A DNA stretch of 6,764 nucleotides, taken from an uncultured Rickettsiales bacterium (GTDB taxonomy: Bacteria > Pseudomonadota > Alphaproteobacteria > Rickettsiales > UBA1997). Under the pieces are notes generated by a model. That model was not told where the DNA came from, made no database searches, and worked only from the letters and a program-made list of their open reading frames with translations. Shown piece by piece: positions 1 to 6,382 of this stretch. Each line of letters begins with the position of its first letter. The stretch's first letter is position 1. The position numbers and the translations under genes were made by a program. The stretch spans positions 1 to 6,764 of the forward strand of contig CAKVBE010000051.1 in NCBI GenBank assembly GCA_934725005.1. The letters are read 5' to 3'.

Positions 1-2
1 AA

Positions 3-659
3 AACAAAAAAGAAGTAGAAGTTTTTACAAGAGAAGAACAAGAAAAGATTTTAGCTGAATGTCCAAATCATTATTATGGTATGGCGATTAAATTTGATTT
101 TTATACAGGTTTGCGAGCAGGTGAATTATTAGGCTTGACGTGGGATTGTGTAGATTTTTGCAAAAACACTATTAGGATAAATAAACAGGTGCAAAGAAAT
201 AAAATTTTTAATCAAAAAAGTGATAGCAAGACAATACTTGGTTTTGTATATAATACTAAAACTAAAACATCAAACAGAATTATAAAAGTTATGCGACCAT
301 TAATGACAGAATTAACAGAATATAAAATGGAACAGGATATTTTGAAGAAAAAATTGGGACAAGATTATTACACAAAATTAAACCTTGTATTTCCTCGACA
401 AGATGGATATTTCACCGACTCAGGCACTTTTTTAGATGTATTTAGCAGAATACAAAATAAACTTGATATACCGCATAGAAACGTACACGCAATGAGACAT
501 ACATTTGCTACAAGAGCATTAGAAAATGGAATGAAACCAATAGTCGTTTCAAGATTGCTCGGACACGCAAGTATTCAAATTACAATGGATATCTACGGGC
601 ATGTAATACCAGATTTCGCAGAACAAGAGTTGGAGAAAATGGAAGATTTTTATCAATAA
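3..659 (+). CDS. Tyrosine recombinase/phage-type integrase, C-terminal part (5'-truncated by window edge)
   Basis: Site-specific DNA recombinase catalysing integration and excision of the element. The frame is open from base 3 through the Met codon at 81, and the residues before that Met (VFTREEQEKIL, then YYGMAIKFDFYTG) belong to the catalytic domain, so the real start lies left of the window and 81 is internal. Numbering from Met81: Arg I is R12 in TGLRAGE, the beta-hairpin lysine is probably K60 or K62, the HxxR box is H136-A-M-R139, the next His is H162 in LLGHAS, and the nucleophile is Y172 in DIYGHV. All the catalytic residues are present, so the enzyme looks active. The arm-binding and core-binding N-terminal domains are missing from view. 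The gene ends 29 nt before the nuclease-STAND gene and reads in the same direction. It is the obvious candidate enzyme for the tRNA-fMet core repeats at 5308 and 6296. The family is very broad, so no gene symbol is given. Confidence 0.95.
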   Translation, partial: NKKEVEVFTREEQEKILAECPNHYYGMAIKFDFYTGLRAGELLGLTWDCVDFCKNTIRINKQVQRNKIFNQKSDSKTILGFVYNTKTKTSNRIIKVMRPLMTELTEYKMEQDILKKKLGQDYYTKLNLVFPRQDGYFTDSGTFLDVFSRIQNKLDIPHRNVHAMRHTFATRALENGMKPIVVSRLLGHASIQITMDIYGHVIPDFAEQELEKMEDFYQ

Positions 660-673
660 AATTCTTTATTTTA

Positions 674-682
674 TGTTATAAT
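674..682 (+). promoter_or_regulatory. Extended -10 promoter for the nuclease-STAND gene
   Basis: The bases TGTTATAAT form a perfect extended -10 element (TGn-TATAAT), with the hexamer at 677-682. Counting 682 as -7 puts +1 at 689, which is the A of the ATG of the downstream gene, so a leaderless transcript is predicted. No good -35 is present at 16-18 bp spacing (654-659 reads caataa), which extended -10 promoters can tolerate. The site sits wholly in the 29-nt gap after the integrase stop, so the cargo genes can be transcribed independently of the integrase. Confidence 0.6.
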
Positions 683-688
683 TATTAT

Positions 689-3600
689 ATGAATGACTCT
701 CTTTTTAGTATATCTATAGATAGCCTTAAATTGTTAGAAGAAAAAGATGCTGTTAAAGTTTTTAAAGCCTTACTGCAAGCTGAAGCATATAGATATAATG
801 TACCTGTCACAAAAATACAAATTACAGAAAATACAAAAGCCGCTGATGGCGGCATTGATGCAACAATTGATTGCCACATACCTGAAGCTTCTGAAGATAT
901 AATAAAAAATGGACAAGTAAACTATCAAATAAAGGCTGATAATTCTTTTAACTCATTGGCAGAAAGTGCAATTTTAAAAGAATTATTAGGTGGTGGTACT
1001 GTAGAAGAACTAAATAGCTTATCCCCAGAGACAACAAAAAAGAGACTAAAACAAAAAATTAAAGAAACAATAGATCAAGATAAATATTATGTGTTAGTCT
1101 CTTTTAGAACTGAAGCAGAAGGAACTAAAAAACAAGATGCAATAAATATTATTAAGAATGTTTTAACAAAATGTGGTTATTCTAATCCCAAAGTAGATAT
1201 TTTTGATTGTACAAATTTGCAACTTGCAATTAATCGTTATCCTGCGATTGTAAATCAAATTACAACTTTACCTGATAATACCAGAGATATTTTAGATATA
1301 CTAAAAGAAGAAAGGTTAAATGAAAAATTTTATTATAATTCAAAATTACAAAACATAGAAAGTATTTTTGATGATTTTTATAATGATAAAACTAATTATA
1401 GGCATCTTAGAATTTTAGCCGAACCTGGAGTAGGAAAAACTAAAGCAGTTTTAGAGTTTTGTAAAAAATATAACTTTAATACTTTGTATGTAGATACTGC
1501 TGAAAAATTTGAAGATTCAAAATTATATAGTTTTCTAAAAAGAAATAAAAATGTTTCTATTACATTAATTATTGATGAATGTAATCTATCTAATGCAGAA
1601 ACTTTTTATGGAAGATTAAAAAATACCATTCCTCAATTAAAGCTAATAACAATATATAATGACTTTAAACAAAATACTTCTGATTCGGAGACACAAGTTA
1701 TAATTTTGCCGAAATTGTCAAATGAAGATTTTTCAAATATTTTAGTTTCTGAGTATAATATTGAGAAACCTTTAGCAAATCATATTGCTTCTTTCTGCGA
1801 AGGATATCCGAGGATTGCTCATTATATAGGTAAAAATTTCATTGCCCACCAAGAAGTTTTAGATAATTTAGATGATATACTAAAAAGTTTAATTATTGGG
1901 AGTGAGACAAATCAAGATAATATAGAAAATATAATTTGCGTAATGCAATATTTTTCTATTTTTAAAAAATTTGGTTTTTCTGATATCTTTGAAGAAGAAA
2001 AAAATATTATACTTAACCTTATAAAACGTGAACTGCCGAATTTAACATCTATAAAATTAGAGAATATTGTAAACGATTTAAAGAGAAGAAAAATATTACA
2101 ACAAGAACATACTTTGTATATTTCACCTAAAATTTTACATATATGGTTATATGGTAATTTTTGGGAAAATTCAAGTAGAAAAAAGCTAATTTTTAATTCT
2201 ATAAATGATTTTCCACCAAGTCTAAGAAAATGGTTTGGTGAAATGTTTGAATATGCAAAGAATGCTCAAATCTCAACTAATATTCCAAAAGAGTTGCTTG
2301 AACAATTTGATTTTAATGATTTTTTAAACAAAAATACTTCGGATTTTTTTTTAAGTTTGACTAAAGCTTGCCCTGAAGTGGCAATAAAACAACTAACCAA
2401 AATCTTCATGAAACTTTCAGACCAAGAAATTTTAAATATTGTTGAAGGAAGAATGAATCTAGTTTGGTCACTGCAGTATATTTTATTTGATAAAAATTTA
2501 TTTTTAGATGCTATAAATATTTTATATAAATTAGCGATTAATGAAAATGAAAAAGTATTCTCTAATAATGCTACAGGTATTTTTGAGCAAGTATTTCAGA
2601 TTTCATTACCTGGAACTGAAGTTGATTTGGAAACGCGTAAAAATATCTTAAACAATTATGTTATTGCAGCAACAACAAAAGACGAGTTTAACCTTTTAAT
2701 TCAAACTCTTAAGCATTCTTTAAACACTCGTCATTTTTCTAGAATGGGTGGAGGCGAAACTCAAGGATTTGAAATAAAACAAGATTACCACCCTAAAACC
2801 TATGGGGAAATATTTGATTATTTTGAGTCAATTTTAAACTTATTAATTGCTTGCATAGAAAATTGTAAAGATGAAGAACTAAAACTGAAAGCATTAAATG
2901 CTATAACAAGCAATTCGGGTGCTTTAATTAGATATTCTGAATATACTTGTAATTTAATTTATAAAATCTTCGATAAATTAACAAAGAATGAAAATATAAA
3001 TAAATCAAATTTATATATAGAAATTTCTAAAATTATTCAATATCTTAAACTATTAAAAGATGAAAATATAATACTAGCTATAAATCATTTTGAAGCATTG
3101 AGAGGTATTCTAATCGAAGATAAACCGAAAATTAAATTGGAAACATATTTTAATGCTAATATTTGGGAAATTGCTGAAGATAGAAAGAATGCTTTTGAAT
3201 ATTTTATTAAGCAATTGACTGAAACTTATAAATCAATTAATTCAAATCAACAAAAAAATCTAATTCACACTTTTATAGATAGAAAATATGATAATGAGTA
3301 TTATTTTGGAGTTATGGTTGCGAGACAAGATTCTTCATTTAATCTATTGGAAGAAATTATAGATTATTATAAGATTTCTGATAACAAAAATGGCTTATTC
3401 GTAGTTGGTTATTTATCCGAATTATATAAGAAGTCAAGTGAAAAATATGATAATTATGCACAAAAAATTTATGACTTAGAGTTATATGATTTAATTATTA
3501 ATTTAAATTCCAAAGCATTTACAACATCTCTTACTGCTAATTTAGCTTCAGAGGCAATTATAAATGAATATGTACCTGCATCAAGTATAAATTCATTCGC

Positions 3601-4459
3601 TTGGAATACAAATTTTCCTCTAAATGTAATTAAAAAATTATTATGTTTCGCAAAAACTAAAAAAACATTAGATACAATAAAATCAGCTTTAACAATTCTT
3701 TATCATAATAAAGAATTTTGGAATAATGACAACTTAGATTTAATTTTTGAGATATTAAATAGTGTGGTCGTAATTCAAACATCATCAGTAATAGCTTTAA
3801 CAGATGATAGTTATATATGGACTTCTGTTTTATTAAAATATATAAAAGAAAAGGGTGAATCTGAAGAAGTTTTTAGCCTATTAGATAAATTCCTTGCATT
3901 TATTTCTGATTATGAAAATCACAATGCAATATATTCAGCTCATATTGCTTCAATTTTAGATGCTTGTTCTGATTTAAATCATAAAAAAACCTGGCAAAAG
4001 ATAAGTTGTTATCTAAGTCTTAATATTATATTATTTAGTCCAATTAAAACTTGGTTAAGAGGAGATGATAATTTTGACCATAATATATCAGGCGCTATGT
4101 CTAATTTTGATATAGAAGATATATTTGCTTGGATTGATGAAAATGTGGAAAATAGACTCAAAATTATTGCATATTGTACTCCAAAAGATTTATTTAAAGA
4201 AAATGGTTATATTATGCGTTCATTATTGGTAAAATATGCTTATAACCCAAAACTATATCATTATTTACATATAAATTTTGGAAATAAAGGTTGGATTGGA
4301 AAAGCTAGTAGTCATACAAAAGCAGAAATTGAAATTGTTAAAAAGTTTCAAGCAAAAGAAAAAAACAGTTCAGTATTAAAATTTATTAATGAATATCTAG
4401 AAAATTTAGAAAATGAGCTAAAGCGTCATATAATAGAAGAAGAAAGGTTTGATTTTTAA
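689..4459 (+). CDS. Mrr-like nuclease-STAND NTPase fusion with helical C-terminus; candidate Avs-like antiphage sensor
   Basis: A 1256-aa multidomain protein, probably cytoplasmic. Residues about 15-85 carry a PD-(D/E)XK signature of the Mrr type: DGGID (D53-D57) followed by QIK (Q80-x-K82), with Gln in place of the usual Glu. Residues about 130-200 look like the rest of the nuclease fold or a linker. The NTPase follows: Walker A AEPGVGKT (244-251), Walker B LIIDE (293-297), a sensor-like strand KLITIYND (318-325), and a STAND GxP motif EGYPRIA (371-377). A winged-helix-like region spans about 410-490. The remaining ~750 residues are Leu/Ile/Lys/Asn-rich and apparently all helical, like the superhelical sensor regions of STAND proteins. 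The order nuclease-STAND-helical repeats is that of Avs (AVAST) proteins, which recognise phage proteins and then degrade DNA. It is shorter than most of them, and family membership is inferred from motifs only. The start at 689 is supported by the extended -10 and by the N-terminal helix preceding DGGID. There is no Shine-Dalgarno sequence. Confidence 0.8.
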   Translation: MNDSLFSISIDSLKLLEEKDAVKVFKALLQAEAYRYNVPVTKIQITENTKAADGGIDATIDCHIPEASEDIIKNGQVNYQIKADNSFNSLAESAILKELLGGGTVEELNSLSPETTKKRLKQKIKETIDQDKYYVLVSFRTEAEGTKKQDAINIIKNVLTKCGYSNPKVDIFDCTNLQLAINRYPAIVNQITTLPDNTRDILDILKEERLNEKFYYNSKLQNIESIFDDFYNDKTNYRHLRILAEPGVGKTKAVLEFCKKYNFNTLYVDTAEKFEDSKLYSFLKRNKNVSITLIIDECNLSNAETFYGRLKNTIPQLKLITIYNDFKQNTSDSETQVIILPKLSNEDFSNILVSEYNIEKPLANHIASFCEGYPRIAHYIGKNFIAHQEVLDNLDDILKSLIIGSETNQDNIENIICVMQYFSIFKKFGFSDIFEEEKNIILNLIKRELPNLTSIKLENIVNDLKRRKILQQEHTLYISPKILHIWLYGNFWENSSRKKLIFNSINDFPPSLRKWFGEMFEYAKNAQISTNIPKELLEQFDFNDFLNKNTSDFFLSLTKACPEVAIKQLTKIFMKLSDQEILNIVEGRMNLVWSLQYILFDKNLFLDAINILYKLAINENEKVFSNNATGIFEQVFQISLPGTEVDLETRKNILNNYVIAATTKDEFNLLIQTLKHSLNTRHFSRMGGGETQGFEIKQDYHPKTYGEIFDYFESILNLLIACIENCKDEELKLKALNAITSNSGALIRYSEYTCNLIYKIFDKLTKNENINKSNLYIEISKIIQYLKLLKDENIILAINHFEALRGILIEDKPKIKLETYFNANIWEIAEDRKNAFEYFIKQLTETYKSINSNQQKNLIHTFIDRKYDNEYYFGVMVARQDSSFNLLEEIIDYYKISDNKNGLFVVGYLSELYKKSSEKYDNYAQKIYDLELYDLIINLNSKAFTTSLTANLASEAIINEYVPASSINSFAWNTNFPLNVIKKLLCFAKTKKTLDTIKSALTILYHNKEFWNNDNLDLIFEILNSVVVIQTSSVIALTDDSYIWTSVLLKYIKEKGESEEVFSLLDKFLAFISDYENHNAIYSAHIASILDACSDLNHKKTWQKISCYLSLNIILFSPIKTWLRGDDNFDHNISGAMSNFDIEDIFAWIDENVENRLKIIAYCTPKDLFKENGYIMRSLLVKYAYNPKLYHYLHINFGNKGWIGKASSHTKAEIEIVKKFQAKEKNSSVLKFINEYLENLENELKRHIIEEERFDF

Positions 4460-4474
4460 TATTACAAAGATTGT

Positions 4475-5170
4475 ATGAAATCATTAATAGCAGAATTTAA
4501 ATGTAAAAATAGATGGTATCCACAACCAGTCTCTAAATATAAAGATAATTTAAAAATTCCTTTAAACTCCAGTTGTAATGAAAGAATTATTTGCAATTAT
4601 GCTTATAATATGCAATATATAGAATTTATTGAGAAAGAATTATCAGACTTAAATTTATCCACTGTTATATCAACAATGCTTTATAAAACATACATCATAA
4701 CAGCAATGGGTATTATTGAATCATTATTCTCTTGTTTATTAAAAGAACAAGGATATTGGAAAACTTCTTGTTGGGAAGAAGTCTATACATTTCAAACAAA
4801 TGAGAAAGAAATTAATAATGAAAAATATATGTTAAAAAACACCCTTTACAAAAAGGGGAAAGAAAAAAATATAAGAATGGACTTTGATGCAATGATAAAA
4901 AAGGTAGAATCAAAAAATCTTTTAAATATTGAACATGACGTGTTTCCCGCATTAAAGCAATTAAGAGAGTTGCGAAATCGAGTTCATTTACATCTAGGTG
5001 ATAGGTATAACGACCACGATTATAATAACTTTAATTGGAATGAAATTTTATTGGCAAGAAAAATTTTATATACAGTAATAACGTGTTCAGAATTCTGTTA
5101 TGATAAATCGTTATATAATTTTATGAAAGAAAAAATTGATAACTTTGATAAAATTAGACCTACATTTTAA
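4475..5170 (+). CDS. HEPN-like protein, probable partner of the nuclease-STAND protein
   Basis: A 231-aa protein I do not recognise as a named family. Residues 160-173 read ALKQLRELRNRVHLH, giving R167-N168-x4-H173 (an Rx5H spacing), or alternatively R164-x6-H171. Both fit the Rx4-6H signature of HEPN domains, many of which are metal-independent RNases or toxins, while others are non-catalytic. An earlier amphipathic helix (about 70-90, TAMGIIESLF) and a long helix after the motif (about 188-210) suit the four-helix HEPN fold. There is no signal peptide or membrane helix, and Cys are scattered. It begins 15 nt after the stop of the nuclease-STAND gene, with no promoter between and no convincing Shine-Dalgarno sequence, so translation may depend on coupling. 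It is the last gene before the element's right end. A role as a second effector, or as a toxin controlled by the STAND protein, is inference. It could instead be an independent HEPN protein. Confidence 0.6.
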   Translation: MKSLIAEFKCKNRWYPQPVSKYKDNLKIPLNSSCNERIICNYAYNMQYIEFIEKELSDLNLSTVISTMLYKTYIITAMGIIESLFSCLLKEQGYWKTSCWEEVYTFQTNEKEINNEKYMLKNTLYKKGKEKNIRMDFDAMIKKVESKNLLNIEHDVFPALKQLRELRNRVHLHLGDRYNDHDYNNFNWNEILLARKILYTVITCSEFCYDKSLYNFMKEKIDNFDKIRPTF

Positions 5171-5254
5171 TAACAACACATTACACTACACATGAACTTA
5201 ACGCATTATAATCAACCTAGTGAAACAAAATAAATTTTCATAAAAATTAGTGCC

Positions 5255-5281
5255 AAGTCGTGGTAAATCGTGAAAAGTCGT
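5255..5281 (+). promoter_or_regulatory. Putative integrase arm-type sites, copy 1
   Basis: Three direct repeats, AAGTCGT (5255-5261), AAATCGT (5265-5271) and AAGTCGT (5275-5281), start exactly 10 bp apart, so they lie on one face of the helix. They end 26 bp before the tRNA-derived core, a typical position for the arm sites bound by the N-terminal domain of tyrosine integrases. The same arrangement recurs at 6244-6270. Binding is inferred. Another DNA-bending or excision factor could use them instead. Confidence 0.55.
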
Positions 5282-5307
5282 TTGGGGTTGGGTAACAAGA
5301 GACTCTC

Positions 5308-5352
5308 CTCATAACCCGAAGGTCGTTGGTTCAAATCCAGCTCCCGCAACCA
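5308..5352 (+). other. att core copy 1: 3' part of tRNA-fMet(CAT), not an intact tRNA
   Basis: The 45 bp correspond to tRNA positions 32-76: anticodon loop CTCATAA (anticodon CAT at 5310-5312), 3' anticodon strand CCCGA, variable AGGTC, T-arm GTTGG-TTCAAAT-CCAGC, acceptor TCCCGCA, discriminator A and encoded CCA (5350-5352). The three C's after the loop and the A at position 72 are marks of the bacterial initiator tRNA. The five bases before the loop (CTCTC) cannot pair with CCCGA, so the 5' half is absent and this is not a functional tRNA. Identity with the tRNA begins exactly at the anticodon loop, which points to crossover there, a known class of integrase site. Confidence 0.85.
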
Positions 5353-5359
5353 TTTATTT

Positions 5360-5394
5360 AAAAGGGTTTTAGCAACTAGCTAAAACCCTTTTTT
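5360..5394 (+). terminator. Intrinsic terminator after tRNA-fMet fragment, copy 1
   Basis: A perfect 14-bp hairpin: arm AAAAGGGTTTTAGC (5360-5373), 5-nt loop AACTA, and arm GCTAAAACCCTTTT (5379-5392). The T-run covers 5389-5394. It lies 8 nt after the CCA, so it is probably the tRNA gene's terminator carried by the element along with the tRNA 3' end. It should also stop transcripts of the nuclease-STAND/HEPN operon. The A-rich left arm gives a short T-run on the minus strand, so weak bidirectional action is possible. Confidence 0.85.
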
Positions 5395-5417
5395 AGAATT
5401 AATTTAAAATAAGTAAA

Positions 5418-5424
5418 AAGGTGA
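5418..5424 (+). promoter_or_regulatory. Ribosome binding site for the membrane protein gene
   Basis: AAGGTGA lies 7 nt before the ATG at 5432 and matches parts of the consensus AAGGAGGTGA. It supports the chosen start. It contrasts with the nuclease-STAND and HEPN genes, which have no recognisable Shine-Dalgarno sequence. Confidence 0.65.
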
Positions 5425-5431
5425 AAATTTT

Positions 5432-6112
5432 ATGTGGGACTGTTCAAGTTTAATAAACAAAAAAATCAAGAAGTACCCAAGCTTCTTCAAAGTGTTTGTT
5501 CCAACTATTTGGATTATTGATTTTGTTATTGTTTTATATTGGAATATTCTATACAGAGGTTTTAACATAATAGAAGTTTTAAGAGCTTTTATGTTTTCAT
5601 TTATACAATTAGGATTTATTTTATTTGTAGTTTCTTTAGTAATTGAAATTCTAATCGATAAAATTAATTTTAAAATATTCAATTACAACAAAGTGAAATT
5701 TATCAATCCTAAGATTGTTATCTTTATTATTTTGTTATTGATAGGTTTTATTTCTTATTTTAAAATGGTTTCTGAAGATTATATTACACTCTTTGCAAGT
5801 AAAGATAAATTTATTAATGTAAATGAAACGATGTTTAAGTCAAAAACAGGTAAAGATATATATGAAATATCCAATATAACTTGTGACAATTTTAATTTTA
5901 GATTTAAAACAAAATGTGAAATTCAGTTACAAACAGAATATGATACGACTTTTTCTAAAATGCTTAATACTATTAGTGTTCCTAACTATAAATCTGAGAG
6001 CAATATTGTTACCGAGCCTTCAACTCAAATAATTTATTCAACTTATTTTTGTGATATTGATATCTTTGGGAATATTTTAAGATTGTATGATGAAAATGGT
6101 AAATTGCTTTAA
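5432..6112 (+). CDS. Three-helix membrane protein with extracytoplasmic C-terminal domain, unknown function
   Basis: A 226-aa protein I do not recognise. A Lys-rich N-terminus (K10, K11, K13, K14) precedes three hydrophobic segments at about 20-41, 48-74 and 93-110. The basic loop at 77-89 follows helix 2, so by the positive-inside rule the N-terminus is cytoplasmic and the ~115-residue tail is outside. The tail is polar with three Cys (C151, C162, C207) and may form a small beta-rich domain. The start is backed by AAGGTGA at 7-nt spacing. The gene is the only cargo of a 988-bp unit bounded by tRNA-fMet cores, and it begins 37 nt after a terminator. A TAAAAT at 5405-5410 might be a -10, but it has no convincing -35. 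Small membrane proteins on such elements sometimes act in superinfection exclusion or as toxins. That is only a guess from context. Confidence 0.75.
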   Translation: MWDCSSLINKKIKKYPSFFKVFVPTIWIIDFVIVLYWNILYRGFNIIEVLRAFMFSFIQLGFILFVVSLVIEILIDKINFKIFNYNKVKFINPKIVIFIILLLIGFISYFKMVSEDYITLFASKDKFINVNETMFKSKTGKDIYEISNITCDNFNFRFKTKCEIQLQTEYDTTFSKMLNTISVPNYKSESNIVTEPSTQIIYSTYFCDIDIFGNILRLYDENGKLL

Positions 6113-6182
6113 GCTTTTTATAAGGATAGTGTTTGTTTTTACCTTTAAGATAATGTCGATTATAGCAACATATATTATAACG
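6113..6182. other. Intergenic spacer, no recognised feature
   Basis: Seventy AT-rich bases lie between the membrane-protein stop and the second right-end module. I see no hairpin with a T-run here, so the gene is probably terminated at the hairpin at 6349-6382. From about 6166 the sequence resembles the bases before copy 1 of the module (both begin CAACA), so the repeat may extend weakly into this spacer. Confidence 0.5.
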
Positions 6183-6243
6183 CATGAACTTAACGAATTA
6201 TAATCAACCTAGTGAAACAAGATAATTTTTTATAAAATATGCT

Positions 6244-6270
6244 AAGTTGTGGTAAATCATGAAAAGTCGT
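6244..6270 (+). promoter_or_regulatory. Putative integrase arm-type sites, copy 2
   Basis: AAGTTGT (6244-6250), AAATCAT (6254-6260) and AAGTCGT (6264-6270) again start 10 bp apart and end 25 bp before the core. The first and second repeats each carry one substitution relative to copy 1, while the third is unchanged. Conserved spacing with drifting bases supports a protein-binding array. Confidence 0.5.
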
Positions 6271-6295
6271 TTGGGGTGTGTAACACGAGGCTCTC

Positions 6296-6340
6296 CTCAT
6301 AACCCGAAGGTCGTTGGTTCAAATCCAGCTCCCGCAACCA
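6296..6340 (+). other. att core copy 2: 3' part of tRNA-fMet(CAT), not an intact tRNA
   Basis: Identical over all 45 bp to copy 1, with anticodon loop CTCATAA at 6296-6302, anticodon CAT at 6298-6300 and CCA at 6338-6340. The preceding CTCTC does not pair with CCCGA, so the 5' half of a tRNA is missing here too. As the last core in the window it probably marks the junction with the chromosome or with a further element to the right. Confidence 0.85.
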
Positions 6341-6348
6341 TTTATTTT

Positions 6349-6382
6349 AAATGGTTTTAGCAACTAGCTAAAACCCTTTTTT
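6349..6382 (+). terminator. Intrinsic terminator after tRNA-fMet fragment, copy 2
   Basis: A hairpin with arms 6349-6361 and 6367-6379, loop AACTA (6362-6366) and a T-run at 6377-6382. It equals copy 1 except that one stem G has become T (6352), which leaves a C-T mismatch opposite 6376, so it is slightly weaker. It lies between the plus-strand membrane gene and the converging minus-strand gene and may serve both. Confidence 0.75.

Larger units (their letters stand above)
1..5307 (+). mobile_element. Integrative element A (right part), tRNA-fMet-targeted
   Basis: This segment carries a tyrosine recombinase gene followed by two probable defence genes and ends at a 45-bp copy of the 3' part of an initiator tRNA gene. 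A partial tRNA at one end with an integrase and accessory genes inside is the standard form of a tRNA-targeted integrative element. The left end lies outside the window. Because the tRNA fragment is on the plus strand and lacks its 5' half, the intact tRNA-fMet gene should lie to the left, upstream of the integrase. No phage structural, replication or conjugation genes are visible, so this part resembles a small genomic island or satellite. The element limits are inferred from the att-like repeat. The true left boundary cannot be seen. Confidence 0.7.
5191..5395 (+). repeat. Right-end module, copy 1 (direct repeat of 6183-6383)
   Basis: About 205 bp that recur 992 bp downstream with scattered substitutions and small indels. 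The order in both copies is: a conserved stretch starting CATGAACTTAACG with a TATAAT, three 7-bp repeats with 10-bp period, a G-rich segment, the tRNA-fMet 3' part, and a terminator hairpin. The part from 5303 to 5359 (ending in the bases after CCA) is identical in both copies. The left part is diverged. Weaker similarity may extend left to 5174. This is interpreted as an element end joined to an attachment core. The 261-bp gap between genes here (5171-5431) is almost entirely made of this module. Confidence 0.85.
5308..6295 (+). mobile_element. Integrase-less 988-bp cassette B between two tRNA-fMet cores
   Basis: The distance from core to core is 988 bp (5308 to 6296). The unit holds the tRNA 3' part, a terminator, one gene (5432-6112), and a right end homologous to that of element A, including the 10-bp-period repeats. 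No recombinase is inside. Because both boundaries match element A's right end, the neighbouring tyrosine recombinase could act on it in trans. It could equally be the remnant of a larger element that lost its integrase. The unit and its boundaries are seen in the sequence. Mobility is inference. Confidence 0.55.

Noticed and set aside
81..83. ATG at 81 as the integrase start
   Set aside because: The frame is open to base 3 and the residues before the Met are integrase-like (VFTREEQEKIL), so the start is outside the window.
685..879. Minus-strand 64-aa reading frame
   Set aside because: It lies fully opposite the conserved nuclease region of the plus-strand gene and has no RBS. It is a shadow.
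5281..5352. Intact tRNA gene ending in CCA
   Set aside because: TTTGGGG at 5281-5287 could pair partly with the acceptor strand, but no 5' anticodon strand pairs with CCCGA and the segment is too short between a D-arm and the loop. Only the 3' part of the tRNA is real. The same applies at 6271-6340.
5404..5682. Minus-strand 92-aa reading frame
   Set aside because: It is antisense to the membrane-protein gene, which has a good RBS and clear helices. The composition is a by-product of that gene.
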